Positions 51,907 to 60,927 are shown, counted from the stretch's first letter. The stretch is 64,000 nucleotides of DNA from Actinomadura terrae (GCF_022751215.1 NZ_JAICDG010000006.1:406438-470437); one strand, 5' to 3'. Translations and numbers: made by a program. The notes: generated by a model not told the origin, from the letters alone.

Positions 51907-52010
51907 CGCGTGGTGGTCGCGGCCATGGAGCAGCGACCCCGGGGCCGGGAGCCGGGAGGGGGCGGCCGGTGCCCCGGCCACGGTCGACGCCGTGGCCGAG
52001 GCGCCCTTTC

Positions 52011-52940
52011 TCACGCGCCGTTGAGGGGTCTCTCCGGGAGTTCCACGGCGTAGGACTCCTTCACCACGTCCAGGTGGTGCCACGACTCGCGGACCGTCAC
52101 GCCGGGCACGGCGCGGATGGCGTCCAGCACCGCGACGATCTGCGCGCGGGACGCGGCCTCGGCCTGCCCGACGATGTCGTAGCGGCCGAAACCGGTCGCG
52201 AGGTAGCGGACGCCCTCCTGGGCGGCCACGGCCTCGGCGACCTTCCGCAGCGCGCCGGTCACCACCAGCCCGAAACCGCCGAGCTCGGCGGCGCCGAGCG
52301 CGAGCGGGTCGGCGAGCCCGGTGACCTGGATGACGCCGGTGCGCATCAGCCTGACCACGCGCGCCCGGGTGGCGGCCTGGGACAGTCCGATGATGTGCGC
52401 GAGCCGGGTGTAGGGGGCGCGGCCGTCGCGTTGCAGCTCCTGGAGGAGCCGCCAGTCGATGTCGTCGAGGGTGACCTCGCCGAGCTCGCGGACGACCGCG
52501 TGGGTGTCGCGCACGGTGGAGATCGAGCGGAACACCTCGGCCGCGCGCACGCCGGGGACGGACCGGATGTGGTCCACCTCGGCCGCGAGTGCGGCGTCGT
52601 CGCGGGTGCGCACCTGCGCGACCAGGTCGTAGGGGCCCGCGGTCAGCGCGGTGAAGCTGACGGCCGGCTGCCCGGCGACGGCCGCGGCCACCTCCCGGGC
52701 CGAGCCGTCCACGGTGACCGAGACGTGCCCGATCGCCTCAGCCCCGACGACGGCGGCGTGCACGATGCCGACGACGCGGACGACCTCGGTCTCGAGAAGG
52801 TTCTGCACCCGTGCCCGCACGGCCGTGCGGGAAAGCCCGACGCGGTCGGCGAGCGCCTGGAACGTCGCCCTGCCATCCCGCTGGAGCTCGCGGACGAGCA
52901 CGGCGTCGACCGCATCCAGCACGGCTGTCCTCCTCGACAT
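52011..52940 (-). CDS. Lrp/AsnC-family regulator with two tandem Lrp units
   Basis: 309 residues, twice the usual size. Each half has a helix-turn-helix and a RAM domain: the first DAVDAVLVRELQRDGRATFQALADRVGLSRTAVRARV, the second DDIDWRLLQELQRDGRAPYTRLAHIIGLSQAATRARV. A covalent dimer is thus expected, with one likely ligand an amino acid. An inverted repeat upstream of its start is a candidate self-operator. Confidence 0.92.
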   Translation of the reverse strand: MSRRTAVLDAVDAVLVRELQRDGRATFQALADRVGLSRTAVRARVQNLLETEVVRVVGIVHAAVVGAEAIGHVSVTVDGSAREVAAAVAGQPAVSFTALTAGPYDLVAQVRTRDDAALAAEVDHIRSVPGVRAAEVFRSISTVRDTHAVVRELGEVTLDDIDWRLLQELQRDGRAPYTRLAHIIGLSQAATRARVVRLMRTGVIQVTGLADPLALGAAELGGFGLVVTGALRKVAEAVAAQEGVRYLATGFGRYDIVGQAEAASRAQIVAVLDAIRAVPGVTVRESWHHLDVVKESYAVELPERPLNGA

Positions 52941-52965
52941 GAGTTGAATCGTTTTGCCAGCAACT

Positions 52966-53014
52966 GCAAGATCATTCCATTTCAGGACGGTCTGACGTCA
53001 AATATTGATCTTGC
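52966..53014. promoter_or_regulatory. Wide inverted repeat upstream of the AsnC gene
   Basis: GCAAGATCA (52966-52974) and TGATCTTGC (53006-53014) are perfect 9-base complements, 40 bases centre to centre, about four helical turns. Lrp proteins bind such phased sites; autoregulation is inferred. Confidence 0.5.
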
Positions 53015-53628
53015 TCGTGTTCGCCACGCCCGACCGCCGTCGAAGCGTCGGTCTCCGGTCGCGGAGGCGACGAATTCGGCGCCGGACGAGCCGGTACGGC
53101 AGCGCAACGCTGCCGTGCCCGCACCGGGGGCCCGGCGCGGGACGCCGGGCGGTGGGCGTGCGGGGTGGCGATGATCACTCAGGGGATCGCCTCGCGGGGC
53201 GGGCGGCCCGCGGCGCGAACGAACGCGGCCGACCGGGTCCAAGTGCGTGGCCTGCATGCGCTTCTCCCGGTGTTCTGATGTCACGCCCCCTACGGCGGGT
53301 CGGCCGTTCGCGTGAGGCACATGTAAGAAAAGTGCATCGGGGGCGCAGTTACGTCAAGAGGTAACTTTACAGAGAGCTAAGCCTCACGTTGCACTGTTTT
53401 CCTTCTCCGCATGTTCTGTCTCGATCGTCACCGGCCGAGGGCCCTGGAGCGCGCCGCACCGGCGGGGCGGCGCGCCCACCCCGGACGGAGCGTCATCGCC
53501 GCAGATCAAGCGGCCTTTCAGGAGGGCGAGGGAGGGCTGCCGCGCGGGCTTGTGCGGAGCATCCGCGGGTATGGATCACAATGTACGGTGGCCCAGCCAC
53601 TTTGATCCGCGATTGGTGTGTAGTCAGC
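53015..53628. other. Long intergenic region before guaB1
   Basis: 614 bases with no convincing gene. Its distinct part is 53311-53388: an outer 8-bp stem (CGTGAGGC with GCCTCACG) encloses a hairpin AGTTAC-GTCAAGAG-GTAACT. The AT content is raised there. The remainder, 53389-53628, would be a long leader of guaB1. Confidence 0.45.
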
Positions 53629-55065
53629 GTGCGCCTGCTGAATGTTGAGGCTTCAACCCACGACCTCACCTACAACGACGTCTTCATGGTCCCGCGCCGC
53701 TCGGCGGTCGGGTCGCGCCTGGAGGTGGACCTGTCGACCGTCGACGGCAGCGGGACGACCGTGCCGCTGGTGGTCGCGAACATGACGGCCGTGTCCGGCC
53801 GCCGGATGGCCGAGACCGTCGCCCGGCGCGGCGGCGTCGCGGTGCTCCCCCAGGACATCCCGACCGAGGTGGTCGCGGAGGTCGTCGGCTGGGTGAAGGG
53901 CCGCGACCTGGTCGTCGACACCGCGATCCGGCTCGGGCCCACGAGCACCGCCGGGGACGCGCTGGCGCTGCTCGGCAAGCGCGCCCACAACGCCGTGATC
54001 GTGGTCGAGGACGACCGTCCCGTCGGCGTGGTCACCGAGGCCGACTGCGCGGGCGTGGACCGGTTCTCCCAGCTCCGCGACGTCATGTCGCGCGACCTCG
54101 TCACGCTCCCGGCGGGCGTCGACCCCCGCGAGGCGTTCAACCGGTTGCACGAGCGCGGCCACCGCCTCGCCCCCGTCGTGGACGCGGCCGGGCGGCTCAC
54201 CGGCGTCCTGACCCGGACGGGCGCGCTGCGCGCCACGCTCTACAAGCCCGCCGTGGACGGCGCCGGCCGGCTCCGCGTCGGCGCGGCGGTCGGGGTGAAC
54301 GGCGACGTCGCGGGCAAGGCGCGGGCGCTGCTGGAGGCGGGCGTCGACCTGCTCGTCGTCGACACCGCGCACGGCCACCAGGAGAAGATGACCGCCGCGC
54401 TGGCCGCCGTCCGCGCGCTGGACCCGGCGGTCCCGGTCGTCGCCGGGAACGTGGTGACCGCCGAGGGCACCCGCGACCTGATCGAGGCGGGCGCCGACAT
54501 CGTCAAGGTCGGCGTGGGCCCCGGCGCCATGTGCACGACCCGGATGATGACCGGGGTCGGCCGCCCGCAGTTCTCCGCCGTGCTGGAGTGCGCCGCCGAG
54601 GCCCGCCGCCTCGGCCGGCACGTGTGGGCGGACGGCGGCGTCCGGCACCCGCGCGACGTCGCGCTGGCGCTGGCGGCGGGCGCGGCGAACGTGATGGTCG
54701 GCTCCTGGTTCGCCGGCACCTACGAGTCGCCCGGCGACCTGCAACGGGCCGCCGACGGGCGGCTCTACAAGGAGAGCTTCGGCATGGCCTCGGCGCGCGC
54801 CGTCCGGCTGCGCACGGCCGAGGACTCGCCCTTCGACCGGGCCCGCAAGGCGCTGTTCGAGGAGGGGATCTCCACCTCCCGCATGTTCCTGGACCCCCGG
54901 CGCCCCGGCGTGGAGGACCTCATCGACTCGATCGTCGCGGGGCTGCGCAGCTCGTGCACCTACGCGGGCGCGCGGACGCTGGAGGAGTTCCACGAGCGGG
55001 CGACGGTCGGCATCCAGAGCTCGTCCGGCTACGCCGAGGGCATGCCGCTGGACACGAGTTGGTGA
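53629..55065 (+). CDS. guaB1: GuaB1-type GMP reductase with CBS domains
   Basis: 478 residues from GTG 53629. It is an IMPDH-fold barrel with catalytic C302 in GPGAMCTTRMMTG. Two CBS motifs are inserted at about 95-205 (VIVVEDDRPVGVVTEAD and RLAPVVDAAGRLTGVLTR). The length and features match the actinobacterial GuaB1 group, which reduces GMP to IMP in purine salvage and is regulated by purine nucleotides at the CBS module. It is monocistronic with a long leader. Confidence 0.9.
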   Translation: MRLLNVEASTHDLTYNDVFMVPRRSAVGSRLEVDLSTVDGSGTTVPLVVANMTAVSGRRMAETVARRGGVAVLPQDIPTEVVAEVVGWVKGRDLVVDTAIRLGPTSTAGDALALLGKRAHNAVIVVEDDRPVGVVTEADCAGVDRFSQLRDVMSRDLVTLPAGVDPREAFNRLHERGHRLAPVVDAAGRLTGVLTRTGALRATLYKPAVDGAGRLRVGAAVGVNGDVAGKARALLEAGVDLLVVDTAHGHQEKMTAALAAVRALDPAVPVVAGNVVTAEGTRDLIEAGADIVKVGVGPGAMCTTRMMTGVGRPQFSAVLECAAEARRLGRHVWADGGVRHPRDVALALAAGAANVMVGSWFAGTYESPGDLQRAADGRLYKESFGMASARAVRLRTAEDSPFDRARKALFEEGISTSRMFLDPRRPGVEDLIDSIVAGLRSSCTYAGARTLEEFHERATVGIQSSSGYAEGMPLDTSW

Positions 55066-55090
55066 CCCGTGCCCCAGGCCGCCGCCGTGT

Positions 55091-55125
55091 CCGGTTCGAA
55101 CGCTCCTCGCGGCCGGTTCGAACGC
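55091..55125. promoter_or_regulatory. Direct repeat upstream of the LCP gene
   Basis: CCGGTTCGAACGC occurs at 55091-55103 and 55113-55125, a 22-base (two-turn) spacing. Each contains the palindrome GTTCGAAC. A possible operator about 180 bases before the LCP start; a CATAAT -10-like box lies at 55252. Confidence 0.4.
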
Positions 55126-55303
55126 CGCTGGGGAGGGGGCGCGGTCCGATCGCCGTCCGGGATTGCATATTCTGAACGCAAGCTTCACATGACGCGGGAA
55201 AAAGCTCGCATTCGGTCGACTTTCACGCAACCTTCGCGCGGTTCCGCGCGTCCATAATGTGAGCCGGTGGATGAGTTCGCGCGGGCGGGGAATCGGAGCG
55301 TAC

Positions 55304-56827
55304 ATGTCGAGTCGATCAGCGAGCCGGCGCCCGCCGACGGAGGACGCGGAGGGCTCCGCCGGCGAGCCGGCGGGCCGGGGGCTGCCCCGCGCGCTGGCGC
55401 TGACGCTCGCCTCGACGCTGGTGTGGGGGGTCGCGCACCTGTCGACCGGCCGGCGGATCGCGGGCGGGCTGCTGCTCGCGCTCTACCTCGTCGTGGCCGC
55501 CGCGGTCGGCATCGCGTTCACGGTCTACCGCTCCGACCTCGTCCACCTGGCCTTCCGGCCGGACGCGCTCCAGCGGCTCGCCGCCGGGCTCGTGGTGCTC
55601 GGCCTGGTGTGGATCGTGATCGTGATCCGCTCCTACCAGGTCCTGCGGCCGGCGGGGATGTCGGTGAGCGCCCGCACCCTCGGCGCCGGGTCGGTCGCGG
55701 TGCTGTGCTTCGCGGTCGCGGTGCCGATGGCCTGGTCGGCGCACAGCACCTACGTCTACCGGGACGCGCTGACCAGCATCTTCCACACCGGCAGCGAGAA
55801 CGGCCGGCACATCGACACCTCCGACCCGTGGAACGGGGAGCGGCGCGTCAACGTGCTGCTGCTCGGCGGCGACGCCGCCGCGAACCGGGAGGGCGTCCGC
55901 ACCGACAGCATGACGGTGGCCAGCGTCGACACCAAGACCGGCGACACGGTGCTGCTGAGCCTGCCGCGCAACCTGGAGCGGTTCCCGCTGCCGCCGGGCC
56001 CGGCCCGCGACCGCTTCCCCTACGGCTTCACCGGCGACGGCCCCTCGACCCCGGGCCTGCTGAACGAGGTCTACCAGTACGCCGAGGAGCACCCCGACCT
56101 CGTCCCGGGCGTCGCCAAGAACCACCGCGGGCCCGAGCTGTTGAAGGCCACGATCGCCGGAATCCTCGGCATCCGCATCGACTACTACATCCTCGTCGAC
56201 ATGTTCGGGTTCGCCGACATCGTCGACGCGATGGGCGGCGTCCAGGTCAAGATCACCGAGCCGATCCCCTACGGGCTGGAGGGCGGGGTGCTGGCCCCCG
56301 GCGAGCGGAAGCTGAAGGGCAAGGAGGCGCTCTGGTACGGGCGGTCCCGCACCGACAGCGACGACTACGTCCGGATGGGCCGGCAGAAGTGCCTGATGCG
56401 CGCGATCGCCCAGCAGGCCGACCCGCAGACCGTGCTGACCAAGTTCGACAAGCTCGCCTCGGCCGCCAAGCGGACGCTGTCCACCGACATCCCGCAGGAG
56501 CTGCTGCCCGCGCTGGTCAAGCTGTCCTCCAAGGTCAAGGACGGCGCGGAGATCAACAGCCTGCCGTTCGTGCCGCCGCTGATCAGCACCGCGAACCCCG
56601 ACTTCGGGCTGATCCGGAAGCTGGCCGGCAAGGCGCTCAGCACGGACGAGCCGAGCCCGTCGCCGAGCGCGGCGGGCACGTCCCCCTCCCCCACCGCGAG
56701 CCCCACGGCCGGGACGGGCGGGGACGGGACGTCCGGGAACGGCTCGCAGGCCGGCGGCAAGCCCGGCCCGCGCCCGCGCGCCTCGCAGACCAAGCCGGTC
56801 TCGTTGAAGGCGAGCTGCCCGTCCTGA
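55304..56827 (+). CDS. LytR-CpsA-Psr (LCP) family cell-wall polymer ligase
   Basis: 507 residues from ATG 55304 (CGGAG upstream); GTG 55259 is an alternative. A cytoplasmic start precedes four membrane helices (about 30-160), then the extracellular LCP domain (about 185-360) with RTDSMTVASVDTKTG, LSLPRNL, DYYILVDMFGF and LWYGRSRTDSDDYVRMGRQ. The tail is a disordered Ser/Pro/Gly stretch ending in Cys-Pro-Ser. LCP enzymes transfer lipid-linked glycopolymers to peptidoglycan. Confidence 0.92.
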   Translation: MSSRSASRRPPTEDAEGSAGEPAGRGLPRALALTLASTLVWGVAHLSTGRRIAGGLLLALYLVVAAAVGIAFTVYRSDLVHLAFRPDALQRLAAGLVVLGLVWIVIVIRSYQVLRPAGMSVSARTLGAGSVAVLCFAVAVPMAWSAHSTYVYRDALTSIFHTGSENGRHIDTSDPWNGERRVNVLLLGGDAAANREGVRTDSMTVASVDTKTGDTVLLSLPRNLERFPLPPGPARDRFPYGFTGDGPSTPGLLNEVYQYAEEHPDLVPGVAKNHRGPELLKATIAGILGIRIDYYILVDMFGFADIVDAMGGVQVKITEPIPYGLEGGVLAPGERKLKGKEALWYGRSRTDSDDYVRMGRQKCLMRAIAQQADPQTVLTKFDKLASAAKRTLSTDIPQELLPALVKLSSKVKDGAEINSLPFVPPLISTANPDFGLIRKLAGKALSTDEPSPSPSAAGTSPSPTASPTAGTGGDGTSGNGSQAGGKPGPRPRASQTKPVSLKASCPS

Positions 56828-56919
56828 GGGGAGGAGCCGCGCCCGGCCCCGGAGGGGGGATCATTGGGTACAGAACACCTCCGACCATGACATCTCCGAC
56901 TACGAGAGGGCGGTAACGG

Positions 56920-57975
56920 GTGCCCAGGATCCACGGCTGCGACGCCTTCCGCGTGAGGATGCCGCGCGGGCGGCGGCCGGAGAGCATCCTGGTCCGGCTC
57001 ACCGGCGCCGACGGCGCCGTGGGCTGGGGTGAGGCCGCCGTCCCCGGCGCCGCCGCCGACCCCGCCTGGGCCGACATCGAGGAGCGCATGGGCCCGGCCC
57101 TCATCGGGCTCGACTGGGACCGCCCCGAGGACGTGTCCGCCACCGCCGACCTCGGCGCGCGCGACGCGGCCGCCGCGGTCGACGTCGCCTGCTGGGACCT
57201 GTGGTGCCGCGCCCGAGGCCTGCCGCTGGCGCACGCGCTGGGCGGCACCCGCACGTCGATCGTGACCGGGTCGCGGATCGCGCCCGAACCCGTCCTGGAG
57301 ACGGTCACGGGCCGGGTGAACCAGGCCGTCGGCGCCGGGCACACCCGCGTCACGCTGGACATCCGCCCCGGCTGGGACATCGAGCCCGTCCGCGCGATCC
57401 GGCTCGCCTACCCCGCGCTCGCGCTCGTCGCCGACGCCGGGCACGCCTACACCGAGTCGCCCGAGCACCTGGCCGTCCTGGAGGGCCTGGACGCCTACGG
57501 GCCGGTGGCGATCGAGCGGCCGTTCCCCTCCGGGGACCTCGCCGCGCACGCCAGGCTCCAGCGGCGGGTGGGCACGGCCGTCGCCCCGCACGTCGGAGAC
57601 CTCGACACCCTCGACGCGGCGCTGTCGCTGGAGGCGGGCCGCGCGCTGCACCTGCGCTTGGACCGGCTCGGCGGGCTCACCGCCGCCCGCAGCGCCCACG
57701 ACCTGGCCTACGCGGCGGGCTGGGACGTGTGGTGCAGCGGCCCCGGCGCGTTCGGCATCGGCCAGGCCGCCGCCGTCGCCCTGGCGGCCCTGCCCGGCTG
57801 CACGCTGCCGAGCGACGTCTCCGACCCCGCGCGCGGCCCGGTGTTCGTGACGCCCCCCGTCCGCTCGTCCGGCGGGGTCGTCGGCGTGCCGCTCACCCAG
57901 CCGGGCCTCGGCCACGAGATCGACGAGGAGCGCATCGGGCGCCTGGCGACCCGCCGCATGCGCCTGTCGGCGTGA
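56920..57975 (+). CDS. Enolase-superfamily protein (OSBS/NSAR-like) lacking catalytic residues
   Basis: 351 residues from GTG 56920. Capping domain and (beta/alpha) barrel align throughout with N-succinylamino-acid racemase/o-succinylbenzoate synthase. The metal ligands D172 and E199 remain. The KxK of the second strand is T145-x-D147 (RVTLDIRPGWD), the third metal ligand pair is H224-V225, and the opposing Lys is R246 (LHLRLDRLGG). Both acid/base lysines are thus gone, so ordinary MenC or racemase chemistry is unlikely. It is coupled to the P-loop gene by GTGA. Possible binding or regulatory protein. Confidence 0.8.
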   Translation: MPRIHGCDAFRVRMPRGRRPESILVRLTGADGAVGWGEAAVPGAAADPAWADIEERMGPALIGLDWDRPEDVSATADLGARDAAAAVDVACWDLWCRARGLPLAHALGGTRTSIVTGSRIAPEPVLETVTGRVNQAVGAGHTRVTLDIRPGWDIEPVRAIRLAYPALALVADAGHAYTESPEHLAVLEGLDAYGPVAIERPFPSGDLAAHARLQRRVGTAVAPHVGDLDTLDAALSLEAGRALHLRLDRLGGLTAARSAHDLAYAAGWDVWCSGPGAFGIGQAAAVALAALPGCTLPSDVSDPARGPVFVTPPVRSSGGVVGVPLTQPGLGHEIDEERIGRLATRRMRLSA

Positions 57976-58532
57976 CCCCCGCCTGGGTCGTCGCGGGCCC
58001 GCCCGGCGGCGGCAAGTCCACGGTGGCCGCCCTGCTGCTGCGGCGGCTGCGGCCCGTCCCCGCGCTGCTCGACAAGGACACCATGTACGGCGCGTTCGTC
58101 GCGGCGACCCTGGCCGCCCGCTCCCGCGACCCCGGCGAGCGGGAGGGCGCCTGGTACGACGCGCACGTGAAGCCGCACGAGTACGCGGGCATGACGGCCA
58201 CGGCCCGCGAGATCCGCTCGCACGGCTGCCCCGTCCTGCTCAGCGGCCCGTTCACGGCCCAGATCCGCGATCCGGCCCGCTGGGCGGAGTGGGTCGCCGA
58301 CCTGGGCGGCCCGCCGGTGACGCTCGTCTGGATCCGCTCCGACGCCGCGACGCTGCGGCACCGGCTCCGGGAGCGCGGCTCGGCCCGCGACACCGGCAAG
58401 CTCGCCGACTTCGAGGCGTTCGTCGCCCGGATGCGGCCGGACGAGCCGCCCCCGGTCCCCCACGTCGCCGTGGACAACCGGCTCACCGCCCCGGCCGCCC
58501 TCGAAGCCCAGCTGGACGTCCTGACGGCCTAG
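57972..58532 (+). CDS. P-loop NTPase, small-molecule-kinase-like
   Basis: 186 residues from GTG 57972, overlapping the enolase-like stop. Walker A is GPPGGGKST; LLDKDTMYGAF and the late LRHRLRERGSARDTGKL resemble the lid of zeta-toxin/gluconate-kinase-type enzymes, which phosphorylate small molecules. The substrate is unknown. Its TAG stop shares CTAG with the convergent RDD gene. Confidence 0.85.
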   Translation: MTPAWVVAGPPGGGKSTVAALLLRRLRPVPALLDKDTMYGAFVAATLAARSRDPGEREGAWYDAHVKPHEYAGMTATAREIRSHGCPVLLSGPFTAQIRDPARWAEWVADLGGPPVTLVWIRSDAATLRHRLRERGSARDTGKLADFEAFVARMRPDEPPPVPHVAVDNRLTAPAALEAQLDVLTA

Positions 58533-59713
58533 TTCGGCTCGCTGTCCCTCGGACGCGGCGGAGGGATGTAAGGCGGCGGTGGGGCATACGGGTCAGCGGG
58601 CACGCCATAGGCACCGTAGGCGCCCTGCCCGCTCTGGACACCCTGCCCGCCGCTCTGGGCTCCCTGCCCGTTCTGGGCTCCCTGGCCGCCGTAGACGCCG
58701 TACGGGTCGTAGTGCGGTTCGGACGCCGGGAGGGCGGCGGGCTGGTCCGCCGCCGGGATCGCGGGCGCGCGGCGGGCATCGCGGCGCTGCTGATAGGCGT
58801 CGTTGAGCCGACCGCCGACGCGCTTGCCCATGTCCTGGACCTGGCGGGCGCGCTCGGAGTCCAGCGCGCGCCGCACCGACTCGGTCTGCGCGACGCGGGC
58901 GGCGTTCTCGCGGACGGCCCGTCCGGCGACCTGGCCCGCCGCCTGCGTCCCGTCCCAGGCGATGCCCGCTCCCTGGACGGCGAGCTCGGCGGCCCGCCGG
59001 TAGGAGCGCGCGCGGACCACGGCGGTGCCCGCCGCGAGGTCGGCGAGCGTCCGGCGCCGGGCGCCCACGAGCGCGGGGAGGCTGTTGGCCGCGAAGACGG
59101 CGAGCGCGGCCAGCCACACCAGCACGGCAAGGAAGAACATGCCCTCAAGCAAGAGGAACCAGGCGGTGCAGTACAGGCCGGTGCTCCCGGCGGTGGTGAC
59201 CAGCGCCCGGCGGAGCGCCCGCGCCTTGGCGGGCCTCCCCGCACCGGAGGTGACCCGCAGGTCCAGGGCGGCCTTGCCGAGCGTCCGCCCCGCGAACGCC
59301 TGCGCCGCGAACTGGTACAGCACCTCGATCAGGACGAGCAGGAGCAGCGCCTGCTCGATGTCGGCGACGATCGAGTTCCAGACGCCCACGCCGAAGTCCT
59401 CGGCGGCCTCCTGGACGTCGCCGCCCGACAGCACCAGCCCGCCGATTGCCCCCAGCGCCCTGCTCCACAGGCCCTCCACCAGGAGGCCGTGCAGCCGCCC
59501 CCACGTCATCATGCCGAGCAGGACGGCGGCGCCCATCATGACCGCGGCGTCGATCGCCCAGGCCCCCAGGCGCCGCCTCCGGGGCGGCGTGTCCGAGGGC
59601 TCCGGCTCCGCCTCCGGCGGACGCGCGTACGGGACGGGCGGCGGAGGCGGCCCCGCGAACGGCGGAGGGGGTGGCGGGGGAGGCGGAGGCCCGTACACGA
59701 AAGCCCCTAACAT
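58529..59713 (-). CDS. RDD-family membrane protein with polyproline N-terminus
   Basis: 394 residues. A proline-rich cytoplasmic start (residues 9-35) is followed by the RDD domain with about four helices (45-225; RRRRLGAWAIDAAVMMGAA, GRTLGKAALDLRV). The long cytoplasmic tail has a helical stretch and then imperfect repeats of Gly-Gln with Ala/Ser/Asn (about 340-365). The role is unknown; the tails suggest protein-protein contact. Confidence 0.87.
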   Translation of the reverse strand: MLGAFVYGPPPPPPPPPPFAGPPPPPVPYARPPEAEPEPSDTPPRRRRLGAWAIDAAVMMGAAVLLGMMTWGRLHGLLVEGLWSRALGAIGGLVLSGGDVQEAAEDFGVGVWNSIVADIEQALLLLVLIEVLYQFAAQAFAGRTLGKAALDLRVTSGAGRPAKARALRRALVTTAGSTGLYCTAWFLLLEGMFFLAVLVWLAALAVFAANSLPALVGARRRTLADLAAGTAVVRARSYRRAAELAVQGAGIAWDGTQAAGQVAGRAVRENAARVAQTESVRRALDSERARQVQDMGKRVGGRLNDAYQQRRDARRAPAIPAADQPAALPASEPHYDPYGVYGGQGAQNGQGAQSGGQGVQSGQGAYGAYGVPADPYAPPPPYIPPPRPRDSEPN

Positions 59714-59942
59714 CGTGAGTTCTCAAACAACCGGAACGCGGGATGGTCAGGAGTGTAGGACGGGAGGCCCGGCCCTGCCACGTCTTCGCGCCGTCCCTCC
59801 AGACTGGTCCCGGTCGATCCATGTGGCCGAGCCATTGTTGTGCTCCATTCGGCCACGCCCGGCTGCTGTTGACGATACATCGCCACGAGCCTCGACCTTT
59901 ACATTGTAGATTTCTTAGAGAGCGGTCGTGACGGGGGTCGCC

Positions 59943-60338
59943 TCACCCCGGGCCCGAGTCCCCCGGCGGCGGATCGTCCACCGGCATGGGCGGTGGCGTA
60001 TCCGCCGCGTCCGCCGGCTGTTCGGGGCCGACATACCGAAGGCACGGGCACGGAGCCGTCTTCCACGCAATCGGGACCTTTTGCCCGTAGGGGTCGTCCT
60101 TCCATTTCGTGGCCTCGGGCGCGGTGCCATTGCAACGCCCGGTACGAGGGTCGTGAAAAGCCAAATGGTGGAGGCATCCGCATATCGGGTCCGGGCGCGG
60201 CTCGGGTGGAAGGGGGATGCCGAGCCGGTGCCGCTTGATCAGCCTCCGGTGCCCGAGCGCCGCGTCGATCTGCTTGCGCAGCCACTGCGCGACGGCGAAA
60301 ACGAAGATCGCCAGAGTGATGAACACGTACCACGTCAC
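59943..60338 (-). CDS. Small membrane protein with Cys/His cluster
   Basis: 131 residues from GTG 60338; the open frame extends upstream but the part before this GTG is composition-driven. One N-terminal helix (WYVFITLAIFVFAVAQWL) is followed by a basic stretch and a soluble part with CGCLHHLAFHDPRTGRC and PCPCLRYVG, a possible zinc or iron site. The tail is acidic and proline-rich. I do not recognise a function. Confidence 0.7.
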   Translation of the reverse strand: MTWYVFITLAIFVFAVAQWLRKQIDAALGHRRLIKRHRLGIPLPPEPRPDPICGCLHHLAFHDPRTGRCNGTAPEATKWKDDPYGQKVPIAWKTAPCPCLRYVGPEQPADAADTPPPMPVDDPPPGDSGPG

Positions 60339-60487
60339 AGCATGACCGTCCCCGCCGAGGAGCCCACCGGTCCCCGACGGTAGGGCCGCCCCTCCGGGAG
60401 GGGTCCCGATGCGACCGCCCAGGTCGGGCCCCTGGGACCTGAGAGAATGACCGGACCATCGGGCCCGGCCGTGGAGGACACGCGAAC

Positions 60488-60808
60488 ATGCTGCATCTGC
60501 TGCGGATGGAGTACACGAGGACGGAGCAGGACGCGGCACCGCACATCCGCGGCCACGTCGACTTCCTGGAGCGCCATCACGCCGCCGGGACGTTCCTCGT
60601 CTCCGGCCAGACGGTCCCGTCCGCCGAGGGCGGCCTGATCATCGCCGCGGGCGTCGACCGCGCCGGCGTCGAGCGGATCATCGCCGAGGACCCGTTCGTC
60701 CGGGCCGGGGTCGGCCGCTACACGATCACCACCGTCGACCCGCGCCGCGCGCATCCGGCGATCGCCGCCCTCCTCGACCGGGAGGACGCGTCCCCGGCGA
60801 CCTCCTAG
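60488..60808 (+). CDS. YciI-family protein
   Basis: 106 residues, a ferredoxin-like YciI domain: HIRGHVDFLERHHAAGTFLVSGQT has the conserved His and the FLVSG strand, then EDPFVRAGV. TGGAGG ten bases upstream sets the start. YciI proteins are small putative hydrolases or dehalogenase-like enzymes of unknown substrate. Confidence 0.88.
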   Translation: MLHLLRMEYTRTEQDAAPHIRGHVDFLERHHAAGTFLVSGQTVPSAEGGLIIAAGVDRAGVERIIAEDPFVRAGVGRYTITTVDPRRAHPAIAALLDREDASPATS

Positions 60809-60909
60809 CCCCGAACACGGGCGAAACAGCATAGGCGAGACGCGCCAGACCGGAACAGAACAGACCGGAACCTGCCACCACCGTTGACCCTGCCCGTCCA
60901 CGCGCCGAA

Positions 60910-60927
60910 TCTGAACACATGTTCAGA
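60910..60927. promoter_or_regulatory. Palindrome over the start of the CrtI-like operon
   Basis: TCTGAACA-CA-TGTTCAGA has perfect 8-base arms and contains the ATG at 60919. TTGACC (60884) and GAATCT (60907), 17 bases apart, form a plausible promoter whose start point would fall on that ATG. It is a likely operator for the TetR gene of this operon; the core GAAC-N4-GTTC also resembles a LexA box. Confidence 0.6.

Noticed and set aside
52982..53320. 112-codon minus-strand frame in the guaB1 upstream region
   Set aside because: Arg/Pro/Gly-biased composition, no ribosome site and no recognisable domain.
53311..53388. Purine riboswitch call upstream of guaB1
   Set aside because: A three-way-junction-like layout is possible but the conserved purine-riboswitch loop and junction bases are absent, so only a possible structured leader is reported.
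56920..57975. Annotation as o-succinylbenzoate synthase (menC)
   Set aside because: Both catalytic lysines and one metal ligand are missing and no other menaquinone gene is near.
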